From Synanceia verrucosa (taxonomy: Eukaryota > Chordata > Actinopteri > Perciformes > Synanceiidae), in the NCBI GenBank assembly GCA_029721515.1, contig CM056563.1, positions 6,825,454 to 6,889,453 of the forward strand: a DNA stretch of 64,000 bases. Reading direction: 5' to 3'. Below the pieces are notes generated by a model, which saw nothing but the letters and a program-made list of their open reading frames with translations, did no database searches and was not told the origin of the DNA. The translations under genes and the position numbers were made by a program. How positions within the stretch are numbered: the first letter of the stretch is position 1; each line of letters opens with the position of its first letter. Positions 12,269 through 23,800 of this stretch are shown here, piece by piece.

Positions 12269-12927
12269 TCAGCGGTCAGCGTTCATCTTCCGTAGCTTCG
12301 CTGGCAGGTTATCCTCTGGCCTCCCTCCAGCTGAGAGCAGTGGGCTGTGCATGGGGACCGGAGCAGGGGACAAAGTGGGCGTTAGGCTGTGCTGGTACAG
12401 GTCTCCAGTAGACTGGGTCATGGGTTCAAAGCCCACCTTGAGCGACTTGAGCTGCAGTCGATTCTCTGCCTCGGTTACTTGTGAGGAGCCGAGGCGTTGC
12501 AGCTTTAGGGGCAGGTCTCCTGTGCTACAGGCCTTCTCTGTGTGCTGGGAGCTGAGCAGAAGCACCTTCCTCTGCAGGTCCTCCTTCCCAGATGAACTCA
12601 TTCTCTGCAGCTTGCTCGGCAGTCGGCCCCCAGTCCCTCCCCTCCTTTCCTCTGATGTGTGGATGCAATCCACGGAAAACACCCTGTCACGCCGGGCGCC
12701 GTGGCTGTCAGTCAGTGCAGGGGTGGGAGTAGATAGAGGCGAGGGCAGTGAATTCTTCTCTTCGTGCTCCTTGACGCTGTAGGGTGGGGTCGGTACCTCA
12801 AACGTGCTGTGGAACTGAGAGTAGTCCACCCTAAAGAAGCCCTCCTCCAGTGACATCACTGGCAGGAAGCGATGGCCCCATAAAACCTCATCTTCTGTGT
12901 ATGACGTCCGTGCCTGGCATGTCATGC
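12269..12927 (-). CDS. kcnj3: kcnj3 coding exon 3 (rest of cytoplasmic domain and GIRK1-specific C-terminal tail)
   Basis: This last coding exon starts after a TAG acceptor with GC completing the split Gly codon, then MTCQARTSYTEDEVLWGHRF, the conserved end of the Kir cytoplasmic domain. VDYSQFHSTFEVPTPPYSVK follows and closes the conserved core. The distal tail (about 160 residues) is poorly conserved and Ser/Pro/Thr-rich. It carries spaced copies of an LPxKLQRM-type motif (GRLPSKLQRMSSSG, GDLPLKLQRLGSS, NLPAKLRKMNADR), a feature of the long C-terminus that only GIRK1 has. The stop codon follows NADR. The human protein ends slightly later, with two extra residues. Confidence 0.96.
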
Positions 12928-15900
12928 CTACAAAGGTGTGACAGAGAAGTAAAAAAAACAAATGACTTTTAGTTCCAAGCAAACAGTTATTGCATGAGAG
13001 GGGATGTGAGGAGGCATTCCCTCCTGTTATCTCCTTCTACACTCTGCTCTTCTTTATTGCTTATGGAGTTACTGCTTCATGCTGCTTCATGTGTGATCTA
13101 TAGTGTCATTTACTCACAAACTGGAGATTGAATACAGTAATTTACTGTGTGAGAAGAATTCTTACCATTTCCTAAATGGATCATAAAAAGCACAAACAGC
13201 TATTACTACTGGACTCTTACTACTAGCTTTTTTTCATAATCTAAGCACGTCACCCCAATGCACTGCACAATGGAATAATGTAACATTTCTGAAAATGATG
13301 ATTATCTATCTTTTAAATACTCTTCTTAAGGTCAAAAATGCAGCGATGTTTGTCTCTGTGCAGTGCTGAGGGATTCCCATTGTTGTGTGCTGTTATGGAG
13401 GAGAGGTGAGAGATGATTTTATCAGTGTGGCTTTTGTTGGCTGTGCTAACTGCCAGTTTAAAAATCATAATAAGCACTCCCCCGACACCATTCACACACC
13501 AATACATCAATGTCAAGCGCCATGGGTCCTGTCTCAACATACCAGTTGTGGTGTTGATTGTGAAATTTCCTGGCTTGAATCTCTATTTGAGTCAAAGACA
13601 ATCATATATTGGAAACTGATGTCATGCTGTATTGGCAGTTGTTTATTATTTGTCCGTGATCCAAAGATGTTATAGTAATGTTAGTGTCTACTGCACACAA
13701 GATTATAACAGCTTGCAAACATCTTAAACGCAGTTTTATTCTCTTTTGACCTCTTATAAAATCATGGTTGCTTGTTCGTCATTAATAAGTGCCTAATTTG
13801 TATTCTCTCTGCTTCCACCTGGTCTTCTCTGTCAAATACTACAACTAGCTTCAGAGTAGGAGCCTGGCCCTCTGAGGGATGATCTGTGCAGTGTTATGTC
13901 ATATCCTAATGATGCTATTCCAGGCTTACTACTCATCTTTAGCCACACAAAAGTCAGTTCTGCATGTACACAAAGGTCATTTTTGTTTTTAATTAGCCCA
14001 GGGGCTTGGCTTTAATCACAAGTGGGACCATAATAATTTTCTAGCTACTCGCATAAGACAGCAGTAATCCCGGTGCAGTGAAAGCTTGTGGGTTTAGCCT
14101 GTCAGGCATGCCAGTTTTGTTTCATCACCCAGGCGTCATATGGGTATTCAACCAGCTGGTTAATGTTCACTGCATCTTGCATAAAAATAAAAGACCTCAG
14201 CACAACTATGCAAATACTTGGCAGACAGTGAGAGGGCAATCCCTGAAGAAGAATTTATGGAAAATTCCTGGCAGTAGCCTTCAATGGCCCCATTTTCAGA
14301 GCTTATTGTGATGTTTTGCCTTTTTGTGAGACACTCTTTGAATGTGGCCACCGCAAAAATTAAAATTTACACACACTTGCAGATAGAGGTATGTGTCATC
14401 TGCGTATTAGTGTAAAGTATAAAGTGTGAGCAACAGATGGAGTTGATGCCACTTACATCCAACCAAGTTGCCTCTCCCTTTCTCAATAGATTCTCCAAGG
14501 TTTGTGCCAAGGTACACGTTCTGTCCTGCTCTGGTTTAGAGGTCTCCACAGTCCTCCTGGTCTACATACTTCATAGACATGAGGTTATGATATGAGCAGT
14601 CTCACTGTCACTTCTGCTCATTTGGTATATAATAATTATTACAGGAGAAAAATGGGGCTTTTGAGACCAGACTCAGAGTGTGAATTGCAACTTACAGGAA
14701 ATAAACGGTATTGATTGCTGATCTAGTGGCTCCAGTTGCTCGTTACTTGGTGAATCATGCTGCTCTCTGTGTTGTCTCTCGATTTTATGTCTGTTTGGAT
14801 TAACTGCATTAACTATCCATGTGTCTATTTCAGATCAAGGCTAAGTGCCCATGGCAATTCTTTTGAACACTGATTTATGTACAATATGTTGGGTCCTAGT
14901 ATGTTTTTCCTTTTTGCTGGTTCATTTTGAATGGTACCTTCTATCTTCAAATGAATACTGAGTGTGTTTACACAGACATAAGCGTCATATTTATTACACT
15001 TTATGGACACTTTAATGTATTTCAAGGGATAGGTGCTGCAAATTAGCGTATGTACTATAAATTCTGTACATTCTATCAGTTAAATAAACTATACATAAAT
15101 AAATGAACTTCATGTTGTATTGAAGCTGAAGTTGAAACTAGCGACCATAAAGTCATGTTTACACAGAGAATGATTTGCATGTCAGCATCACATCCTGAAT
15201 ATGATCGGGACATGTGTCATAAGCAGATACTTCTGTCCACGTAAACACACTTAGAATTGTATGTTTAATAGAAACCGCACTCAGATAAACATAACTGAAA
15301 CACCACCATCTCCTTCATGTCAATACAGCATCAATGTTCCCTCTTAGACTAGAACTAAACGTAACAAAAATGGCAGTGGCTGCAACATAATCTGCCTGAT
15401 TGAAACATCACTGGAATGAGTTAGAGACACAGTCAGCAGGGTCAGCAGCGGCTGGATGTGACGGGATACCTCTTAATGTGTTTCGGGTTAATGGAAAGCG
15501 TGTTAGTGTGAGGATGATGGCCATTGAAGGTGACACTGCTGGGGCTTCCCTCCTTCACTCCTCAGCTCAGAGTACCACAGCATTGCAAGGAAACTCTTGG
15601 CTGCACCCAGATTTAATGGCATTATCAACGGAGCACAGAGCGTGTTGCCTGCATGCCTCTATGCTCCCCTGCTGATCTGTGCCTCTTGCTTTAAGCCTAT
15701 TCAGCTCTGTGGTTTCTCCTACAGCAGCAGCAAAGTGAGGGCTATGGGGGATGGATAGAGCGAAAAAGAGGGAATTTATTTGTATTTGACTTGAGGGAAG
15801 AATCATTCTGTTCCATATGCAGCAGAAAGAAAAGTGTTGTCACTGAGATTACTCCAGCATGGCTGCCTGTATTTTATAGCCGTGGCAGTACAACAATGTC

Positions 15901-16380
15901 TCACAGGCTCAGCATTACCTTCTGCTCTGAGCTGTCATCTGAAAAAAATGGAGTGGAACTTGGACTAAAACCTGGGTCATTCATCATAGTGACACACGCA
16001 TCTATGACCACAGGCGTTTATTATGCGTAGGGTGGGCATAAACCAATTCTGCAGTAATAAAATATCCCTCATAATTCAATCAGGGTGTCAGTCTCATGTG
16101 TTGTTCTCATTCACACGTTTTCCAGCTCCTGCCTTTTTCAAATCTGCAAAACTGTGAAGGTGACGAAATGAGATTTCACAGAGTTTAGATTATGAGTATC
16201 TATTAGACAGGAAAGGTATGTGGGTTCATATTAATATTGGAATTTACATTTAGATTTAGAGTGAGAGGAGTGAGGAAAAGAGGAAATGAGAACAGGATAG
16301 AAGTGGATACAAAAAGCATAAAAGGAAAGAGGTGAAAGAAGTGATGAGGAGAGGAGATTAGTTCTGGAGGGATCCCTCAC
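12928..16380 (-). other. kcnj3: kcnj3 intron 2
   Basis: This 3.45 kb intron is bounded by a GTGAGG donor and TTTGTAG acceptor read on the minus strand. No coding exon, RNA gene or recognisable transposon was seen inside. Short open frames on both strands look like chance. Confidence 0.85.
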
Positions 16381-16597
16381 CAGTGGTCTCCACGATGCCC
16401 TCTAGGATGACAACAATCTCAAACTGCTCGTTCATGAGAGAGCGCTGAGATAAGTCAAAAAAGGGGCTCCTGGGATTGATTTCATGGCAGATGGTGAGAG
16501 GGGATACCAAGAAGAGCTGGTCCGCACCCGTCCCAAACCCAACATCCAGTTCACACTGGTCCAGAGGCAGGAACTCCCCTTCAGGTGTCTGACGAGA
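16381..16597 (-). CDS. kcnj3: kcnj3 coding exon 2 (cytoplasmic immunoglobulin-like domain of GIRK1)
   Basis: This exon encodes residues 223-294 plus one base of the next codon. It starts at SRQTPEGEF after a CAG acceptor and ends at GIVETTG with a GTGAGG donor, so the phases match exon 1 (phase 0) and exon 3 (phase 1). The translation contains DVGFGTGADQLFLVSPLTIC and EQFEIVVILEGIVETTG, the beta-sandwich core of the Kir cytoplasmic domain that lines the cytoplasmic pore and takes part in Gbeta-gamma gating. The codon before ELDVGF encodes Cys where the mammalian protein has Leu. The 10.6 kb intron upstream is full of repeats. Confidence 0.96.
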
Positions 16598-17215
16598 CTG
16601 GAAAAAATTCACAGAGTGGACAGAGAGAAGAGCCAAGACAGTGAAAGAAAGACAGAAAAGAGACAGGGAGGAGAGGATTTGATGCATGTCATTGTAAAGC
16701 AGGATCAAACAGGATCCAAATCTTCAGGTGAGTAATGAAATCTTTAACGTTAAAGCTCTAATGGCACAATGCAAAAACACTCCTTCACAAGTAGATTGCA
16801 GACATTCAAGTACACACATTAAAATCATTGCTTAATGTAAAGTAAGATTATCAATACTGATGCATCAATGTACTATAAGCAGCCTTTTACTGTTGTAGCT
16901 GGTCTGATTGAAGCAAGTTTTAATGACTTTATAAACCCCCACAGGAGGGACTGGAGGGAAATTATGATACATAAATTAGATTTTTCTTGTGAAATATTGG
17001 ATGATTTCACCTCTTTGGGGCTCAAACTGTTATTCAAAGAAAACCTGAGCTGTTTCCATGACTCACAGATGTGATATTTGGTAAGCCACTGGATACAGTA
17101 CTGTATGTCACAGTTCATTGAATTTTATGTAGTGTTAAGGTAGCAGAAAATGTAACTACAGTAGAAGTACAAGCAGTACAAGCACCTCTGCATTCACTCT
17201 AAAGTGATCCTCTTA

Positions 17216-17221
<6 letters not shown>

Positions 17222-17269
<48 letters not shown>
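17222..17269. repeat. (TA)n microsatellite
   Basis: About 24 uninterrupted AT units in kcnj3 intron 1. Confidence 0.95.
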
Positions 17270-17272
<3 letters not shown>

Positions 17273-18807
17273 TATATCATTCTCCTGAAATAGTCATGTT
17301 TTCTCTCCCCGTCTATCTCAGATATGCTTCCCTGTTTGCAGTGGCCAGACTTGGTGCTTCACAGTGATTTCTAGAAGAACTTGCAGGCGGACATGTTTGG
17401 ACAGGATTTGCCCACAGAGTGTTAACTGGTGCAGAAGCATTTAATTGCCCAGATGAGGTTGAAGCTCAGCACAAGGTCCTGGATGTATTTTCTCCTTTCC
17501 TGTCTTAATCTGTCTAATCAACCTGTCCACCTTTTTCTCTTCTTCCTTCCTTCCCTCACTTAGCACTGAGGTATATTACTCTTTCCTGCAAATTCCCTTA
17601 AAGTTCTATATTTTTTAAATTTATTGGTAAAATAACCTGATAAAATAAGATTGACCCTGCTATGCCTTAAATGTTCTGTGATTTTCTTACAGCCTGCTGT
17701 TAGAAAAGAAGCATGCAGCTCTTTCAAAAGCTCTTATTTATAGATATTGATGTAATGTCTTTCACTGTTAAAAAGGATTTAAGATCAAACATCTGACCTC
17801 CAAAGATTAATAGTGTCTCAGATTTGAGATAAGGAGGAGAAGAGTAGATGTGGTATGAGACACTTGTCTGTCTTAAAGTGCTGCATCTTCATTTTGTACT
17901 TAAATAGCACCACAATACTTATTATTACTTATTTTATAAGCTAGCAATAAAATAACAACAACAGCAAAAATCTGTGTCAAGGTGATTTTTCTCACAAGAA
18001 ATTTAATAGAAAACACAAATTTTTCAACTCCTTCTTCTTCTTTTCCTCCAATGTTTCACCTCCAACCAATAATTGGGCACACGAGCCAGCCACCACCCAC
18101 CCACACACACCATCCCACCACCTCACACAGCTTCATAATGATCTCCCACACAGAGACACACAGCCCCAACCCCTTCTCCACAACTCTTTCTGCCATTGCT
18201 GGAGCATTTATTCTCATTAATCCTAAATTAATTGACAACATTATTTCCACAAAGGCAATTTCCTCTTTCAGCCTTTATCACTGAATCAGTGTTATCTCCA
18301 TCTGTTTGTTCTGGCCCAAAATGTGGCGAATAAAATCACTAGTTCCTTGTCTTTTCAACACAGCATGGTGTTCATTTAGTAAATTATGAGGACCATAAGG
18401 TCATACAGACCATAAAGCGGGGGGGGGGGCTTTGCTGTGGGGTTACCTTTAGATTGACAAGTTGTTACTACGGCGATGTCCGGTCTTTGTTTTCATCTTA
18501 AAACTTCAACCCTTTGTTAAAGCAGCAATAGATATATTAATATAATATAATAATATTTCCTGATTCGCCTATTTCAGCATACATTGGCAAAGCAGAGGAG
18601 CTAACAGGGGAAGGAGGTGACAGACTTTTTTAACTCCTCGGGCCTCATTCGCAGGCTATGGGGACACATACTACCGTTATACTACCTTTATAAAGTGAAT
18701 TTTCCATAATTGGTGACCTTTAAAAAAGGCTATCGGTCATGGTTAAAGAGTGTCTGCAACAATTGGACTATCTGTGCAGAAAATTTACTGTCAGAATAAT
18801 TATGATC

Positions 18808-18972
18808 GATCCATCCATCTATCCATTTTCTACCGCTTATCCTCATAGGGTCGCAGGGGGCTGGAGCCTATCCCAGCTGTCTTAGGGTGAAATGCAGGGT
18901 ACACCCTGGACAAGTCTCCAGTTCATCACAGGACACATAGAGACAGACAACCATTCACACTCAAATTGACAC
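18808..18972 (-). mobile_element. SINE copy 2, tail half
   Basis: Same family as 8005-8362: on the minus strand, from the TGAATGGTTGTCTGTCTCTA body to the ATGGATAGATGGATGG tail. It breaks off where the LINE fragment starts, and the head half resumes at about 20704. Confidence 0.8.
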
Positions 18973-20703
18973 CTTCCATCCATCTATGCATTCTCTTCCG
19001 TTTATCCAGGGTTAGGTCGCAGGGGCAGCAGCTTAAGCAGGGAAGCTCAGACTTCCGGCCACTTCGTCCAGCTCTTCCGGAGGAATGTCGATGCTCTGGG
19101 TCATCCCCAGTGTCTCCTGCCGATGAGACGTGCCCGGTACACCTTCCCAGGGAGGCATCCAGGAGGCATCCTCACCAGATTCGTGAGCCACCTCATCTAC
19201 TCTGAGGCTCTACTCTGAGCCCCTCCCGGATGACCGACCTTCTCATCCTATCTCTAAGGTAGAGCCTGGACAACCTGCGGAGGAAACTCATTTCGGCCGC
19301 TTATATCCGTGATGTTGTTCTTTCGGTCGCGACCCACAGCTTGTGACCATAGGTGAGAGTCAAAACGTAGATAGGCTGGTAAATTGAGAGCTGAGCCGAA
19401 AGGTGAAGCTCCCTCTTTACCACGACAGACCGATACAGCGTCCACATCACTGACGAAGCTGCACTGATCTGCCTGTCAAGCTCTCTCTCCATTCTTCCCT
19501 CTCTTGTGAACAAGACCCCAAGATACTTCAACTCCTCTACTTAGGGCAGGATCTCCTCCCCGACCTGGAGAGAGCACTCAACCCTTTTCCGATTGGGGAC
19601 CATGGCCTCAGATTTGGAGGAGCTGATGTTGAAGATCACGGTCTGATGAAGCCAACAGAACCACATAATCTGCAAAAAGCAGCACCGTGATACAGAGGAA
19701 ACCAAACCGGACCCCCTCAACGGCATGGCTGCGCTTAGAAATTCTGTCCATAAAAGTTATGAACAGAATCAGTGAAAAGGGAGTCCAACTCTCACTGGAA
19801 ATTAATCCGATCTACTACCGGCAATGCGGACCAAACTCTGACACCGGTCGTACAAGGACCAAACCGTACCAGGGGATCCGGTACCCCATACTCCCGGCGC
19901 ACCCCCCACGGTTTAATGCCTTCTCCACAAAGCACATGTAGACTGGGTGGGCGAACTCCCATGCACCCCCCAGGATCCTGCCAAGGGTGTAGAGATGGTC
20001 CACTGTTCCACCGCCAGGATGAAAACAACATTGCTTCTCCTGAATCTGAGATTTGACTTCCCGACGGACCCTTCTCTCCAGAACCCCTGAATAGACCATA
20101 GGAGGGAGGCCGAGGAGTGTGATCCCCCTTTAGTTGGAACATACCATCTGGTCCCCCTTCTTAAAAAGGGGAACCACCACCCTGGTCTGCCAGTCTAGAG
20201 GCACTATCCCCGATGTCCACGCAATGTTACAGAGGCGTGTCAACCACAACAGTCCCACAACATCCAGAGCCTTTAGGAACTCCGGACAGATCTCATCCAC
20301 CTCTTAGGGCCCTGCCACTGAGGAGCTTTTTAACCACCTCAATCCCAGAGATAGGAGAGCCTGCCTCAGAGTCCCCAGTCTCTGCTTCCTCATAGGAAGG
20401 TGTGACGGTGGAATTGAGGAGGCCTTTGAAGTATTCTCCCCACCGATTCACAACGTCCTGAGTCAAGATTAGCAGCGTCCCAACTCCACTATACAAAGTG
20501 TTCATGGTGCACTGCTTCCCCCTTCTGAGACACCAGATGGTGGACTAGAATTTCCTCGAAGCGGCCGCAAATCCGGTGACACAACCACAAAATCGATTAT
20601 CGGCTGGTGAGCCCTTGCGAAGGGTGACCCACGTTGCCTTTTCCAGCTCCCGACAACATAGTTCCTGGGTTCATTGGGACACACAAACCCCTCCACTACG
20701 ATA
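18973..20703 (-). mobile_element. decayed non-LTR retrotransposon (LINE ORF2 fragment) inserted in a SINE
   Basis: Several minus-strand frames carry reverse-transcriptase-region similarity as I recognise it from teleost LINEs: DVVNRWGEYFKGLLNS (about 20440), QIQEKQCCFHPGGGTVDHLY (about 20040), SSKSEAMVPNRKRV (about 19590), and KYLGVLFTREGRMERELDRQ followed by IYVLTLTYGHKLWV (about 19350-19530). The frames are broken by stops and frameshifts, and the catalytic FADD-type motif is not intact. The 3' tail is short GGAT-type repeats at about 18976. The copy is 5'-truncated and inactive. Clade not asserted. Confidence 0.8.
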
Positions 20704-20896
20704 AGGTGACGGCAATTTAAATTATCCTATTAACCTAATCCCCATGCATGTCTTTGGATGGTGGGAGGAAGCCGGAGTACCCGGAGAGAACCTACGCAGA
20801 CATGAGGAGAACATGCAGGCCCCTGGCCGGGAATTGAACCCCATACCTTCTTGCTGTGAGGTGACAGTGCTAAACACTACAACACTGTGCCGCCCA
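20704..20896 (-). mobile_element. SINE copy 2, head half
   Basis: Minus strand: GGGCGGCACAGTGTTGTAGT head, GGTTCAATTCCCGG B-box-like motif, and TTAGGTTAATAGGATAATTT before the break. With 18808-18972 it makes one interrupted SINE. Confidence 0.8.
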
Positions 20897-23800
20897 TTTA
20901 TGCCCCAATTTCATAAAATTATTTTGGTGCCATCATATTCACAGGGGATTTTAACATTGTTGCCATTTAACATTGTTTTGTTCAAAAGTTTTGCAAGAAT
21001 CAATGGCAGAAAGTGATTTATGTCAGCTTTAAAAATATGATCTTTTGATTTTCGTCCATAAATACATTGTGTTTACTTCTCCTGCACAGCAGCAGATACC
21101 AGTCATCCTGACCTCTCAGAGGCAGTTTGCCCTACACTTTATCTCTCTGGGACTCTACATGTGCTGTTTTCATCCCATCCAGAAAAACAGATAAACAGAT
21201 TTCTCTGCCCTGAGCTCTGATGTATCATAACAGGGTCTTTTTTAAAATTCATTTTCAACAATGCATTTGGGGAAACTGTGCGCCTAAAACACCAGACGTG
21301 CCCACAAACGTCTTACTGCTCTCCCATCCGGTCAACCTGTCAGCTGTTCATTATCATTGGAAAGGCACCATGGTTTTGTTTTACACAAAAGGAGCGTTTC
21401 AGTGGTGTGAATGATGCTCATGGATGAAGACAGGTGATAAATAAAATTGATTACACCTAAAGTGGCCTGATATTCCTTCCTACCCAACTCCACTCCATGC
21501 TCTGCCGGGCCCTCATCAATCAGTGGCCTCAGAGGGGCTTTGTGGAGCTTTGCGCAATCAGGCCGACTGACAAGCCGGCCAAATCAAACAGGCTTCCCCC
21601 CTGCCAGATACCGTCTGCCCTACTCAGTACATTTAGAAAGGCTGGGTCATTTCACCCAATTCAGTCAAGACAGAGAGAGATGAATGTTTCACATCAAATC
21701 AAGAGTCAAATGAATAGGACAATCCACCCTGAGAGGACTGCTCAGTATTCTCTGCTCTCATGGGTCAGACTGCACTGAGACCATCATTTTAGGACGACTT
21801 AATAAGCTGAACATTATAACCAGGGTGCCACATTCTATATTAATAGAAATATATACACAATATTCTATATTATTTTGTCAACCCCATTTACACCCTTACA
21901 CAGGGTGGCTTCAATAATGCATAAATTACAACCTCATAAATGTAACAAACAGAATATCCCCATTGTCATGAAGGGAGGATTTGTTACCGGATTGTTCTTC
22001 CTGCTTCATTCAGTCTAAAACAGATTCATCCACCCTAGAAAGCGTAATATCAAAAGGCTTAGAGAGCCAAAATTAATATGATAGATTTCACCTCATCAAT
22101 GTGGATATGATCCAAGTTACTTTTACTTAGAACCAGGTTTATAATCATAAACTAAGAAACCAAAATAGAAATAAGAGGTGTAAAACACTTTTGTAAACTG
22201 AAACTTAACAAAAAAGTTTAAGTAAAACTAAAAACTATATTGCCTGGTTAAAAAACAATGTAAGTTTTAGTTTTTAGCTGTAATATATCAAAAAAAAGAA
22301 TGAATTTATGTAAACTCTCATCTCGTCAGTATCTGAAGTACCAACCAACCCACACACTGTGAAATAACACAACCCAACCAGTTTTTGTGGCTGATCAGGA
22401 AACATGATTCAACAAGCCATTCAAATTTTCGCTGCTCTTCCTATGTCACATACAGGATCATTAGAAATATGACCCACAGCTTGAAAAATTTACAAAGGTG
22501 CACCACATGTTGTCATGACCATGCTGCTGTAAACTGAACCATTCAGAAAAACTGCAGCTAAAACTAACCTGAAATGAAACTGACAAGTCAAAAATAAAAT
22601 AAATGTGTAACAATAATAAAAAAAATAGTTGAAAATTTCACACTGTTCTGACTCAGCACTTTCAGATTATTCTTCAGCTATATCATGTTTGAATGACCAA
22701 ATACTGTTCTCATTTCCAAGTCATGTTCAGTCTAACCCCACCAAGCTGATGAGGATGCTCCACGTTCTGATCACAAATTCAGGCCCTTTTGTCACAATTC
22801 ACAATGATTTTGGAAGACTTTATTTCTTAACATTCACTACCAATGTTATTTCATTTATTTATTTCTGAAATATGTGCACAAGGCAATTATTTTAAAGTTA
22901 CCACTGAAGTGGACACTGTGCAACACTATTTGTTGTCAGTAATTGGAATCAAACTCAACCCAGGTAAGACAAACTACATCCCATCCACCTCTTCAAACTC
23001 CACACTCTTACCTTCCCAGCTTGCTATAAGCTGCATTTTGCACATTATAATTGAAAAGCTGCTGGTTTTAACTGTGAATCCAGTGAGCATGAATGTGGCT
23101 GTGTGGCTGTGGAGGCTTATGCAACACCAAAATAAACATTAGACAGGTTGATTATCAGTTGACTCAAGATAAAACTGGCATCAGTTGGCTGTTTGGAGAC
23201 ACTGTGCCTGAAATTCTCTCCTTATGTGTTATGCTCTGGTTTCATTTCCTTCCCTGGAAACATGTTTTAATTAATGTGTCACTTTGGTGGTTGTCCTGGT
23301 AGAAATTGTGACACAATGTTCTTGGCCCAAAGTGTGTTTTGTTGTGACTGTTCTGCCTCTGAATTCTACTTGGATGCAGAAAATACTGTAACAAGACTCA
23401 TACATTATTATAGCCAGGAGCCTGAAGATGTAGAGTTTATTCAGTCTGACTTCAGTCTGCTGGCTCACACATCACAAATAATACACACTCCGCCTTACAC
23501 AATGCCTTCTTTTGAAAGAAAATTTAAGAAGATTTTGTCTGTATGCATGTGTGTGTGGGAGCAGAAAAAACATCCTATACAGCTGTGCAGACTTTGAATT
23601 ATTCAAGTATAGCATACACAGGAGAGAGGGGTGTGAGCAGTCCAGAGTCTTAAGGTTTTCTGGCTCTGTGGCTTACTAATCAATGACTGCAGGGCTTCGC
23701 TGCCTCTCTCCAGCCCTCCACAACCTGATAGTATAATTGCATCGCCATTCTTATTAGATAAGAAATGGAAATCAATTGCAGTTCTAGTGACTAATGTATA

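Noticed and set aside
12258..12782. 174-codon plus-strand ORF over kcnj3 exon 3
   Set aside because: Antisense shadow of the Ser/Pro-rich GIRK1 tail; no independent support.
18966..20395. Plus-strand ORFs across the LINE fragment
   Set aside because: The recognisable reverse-transcriptase segments are on the minus strand; these are shadows.
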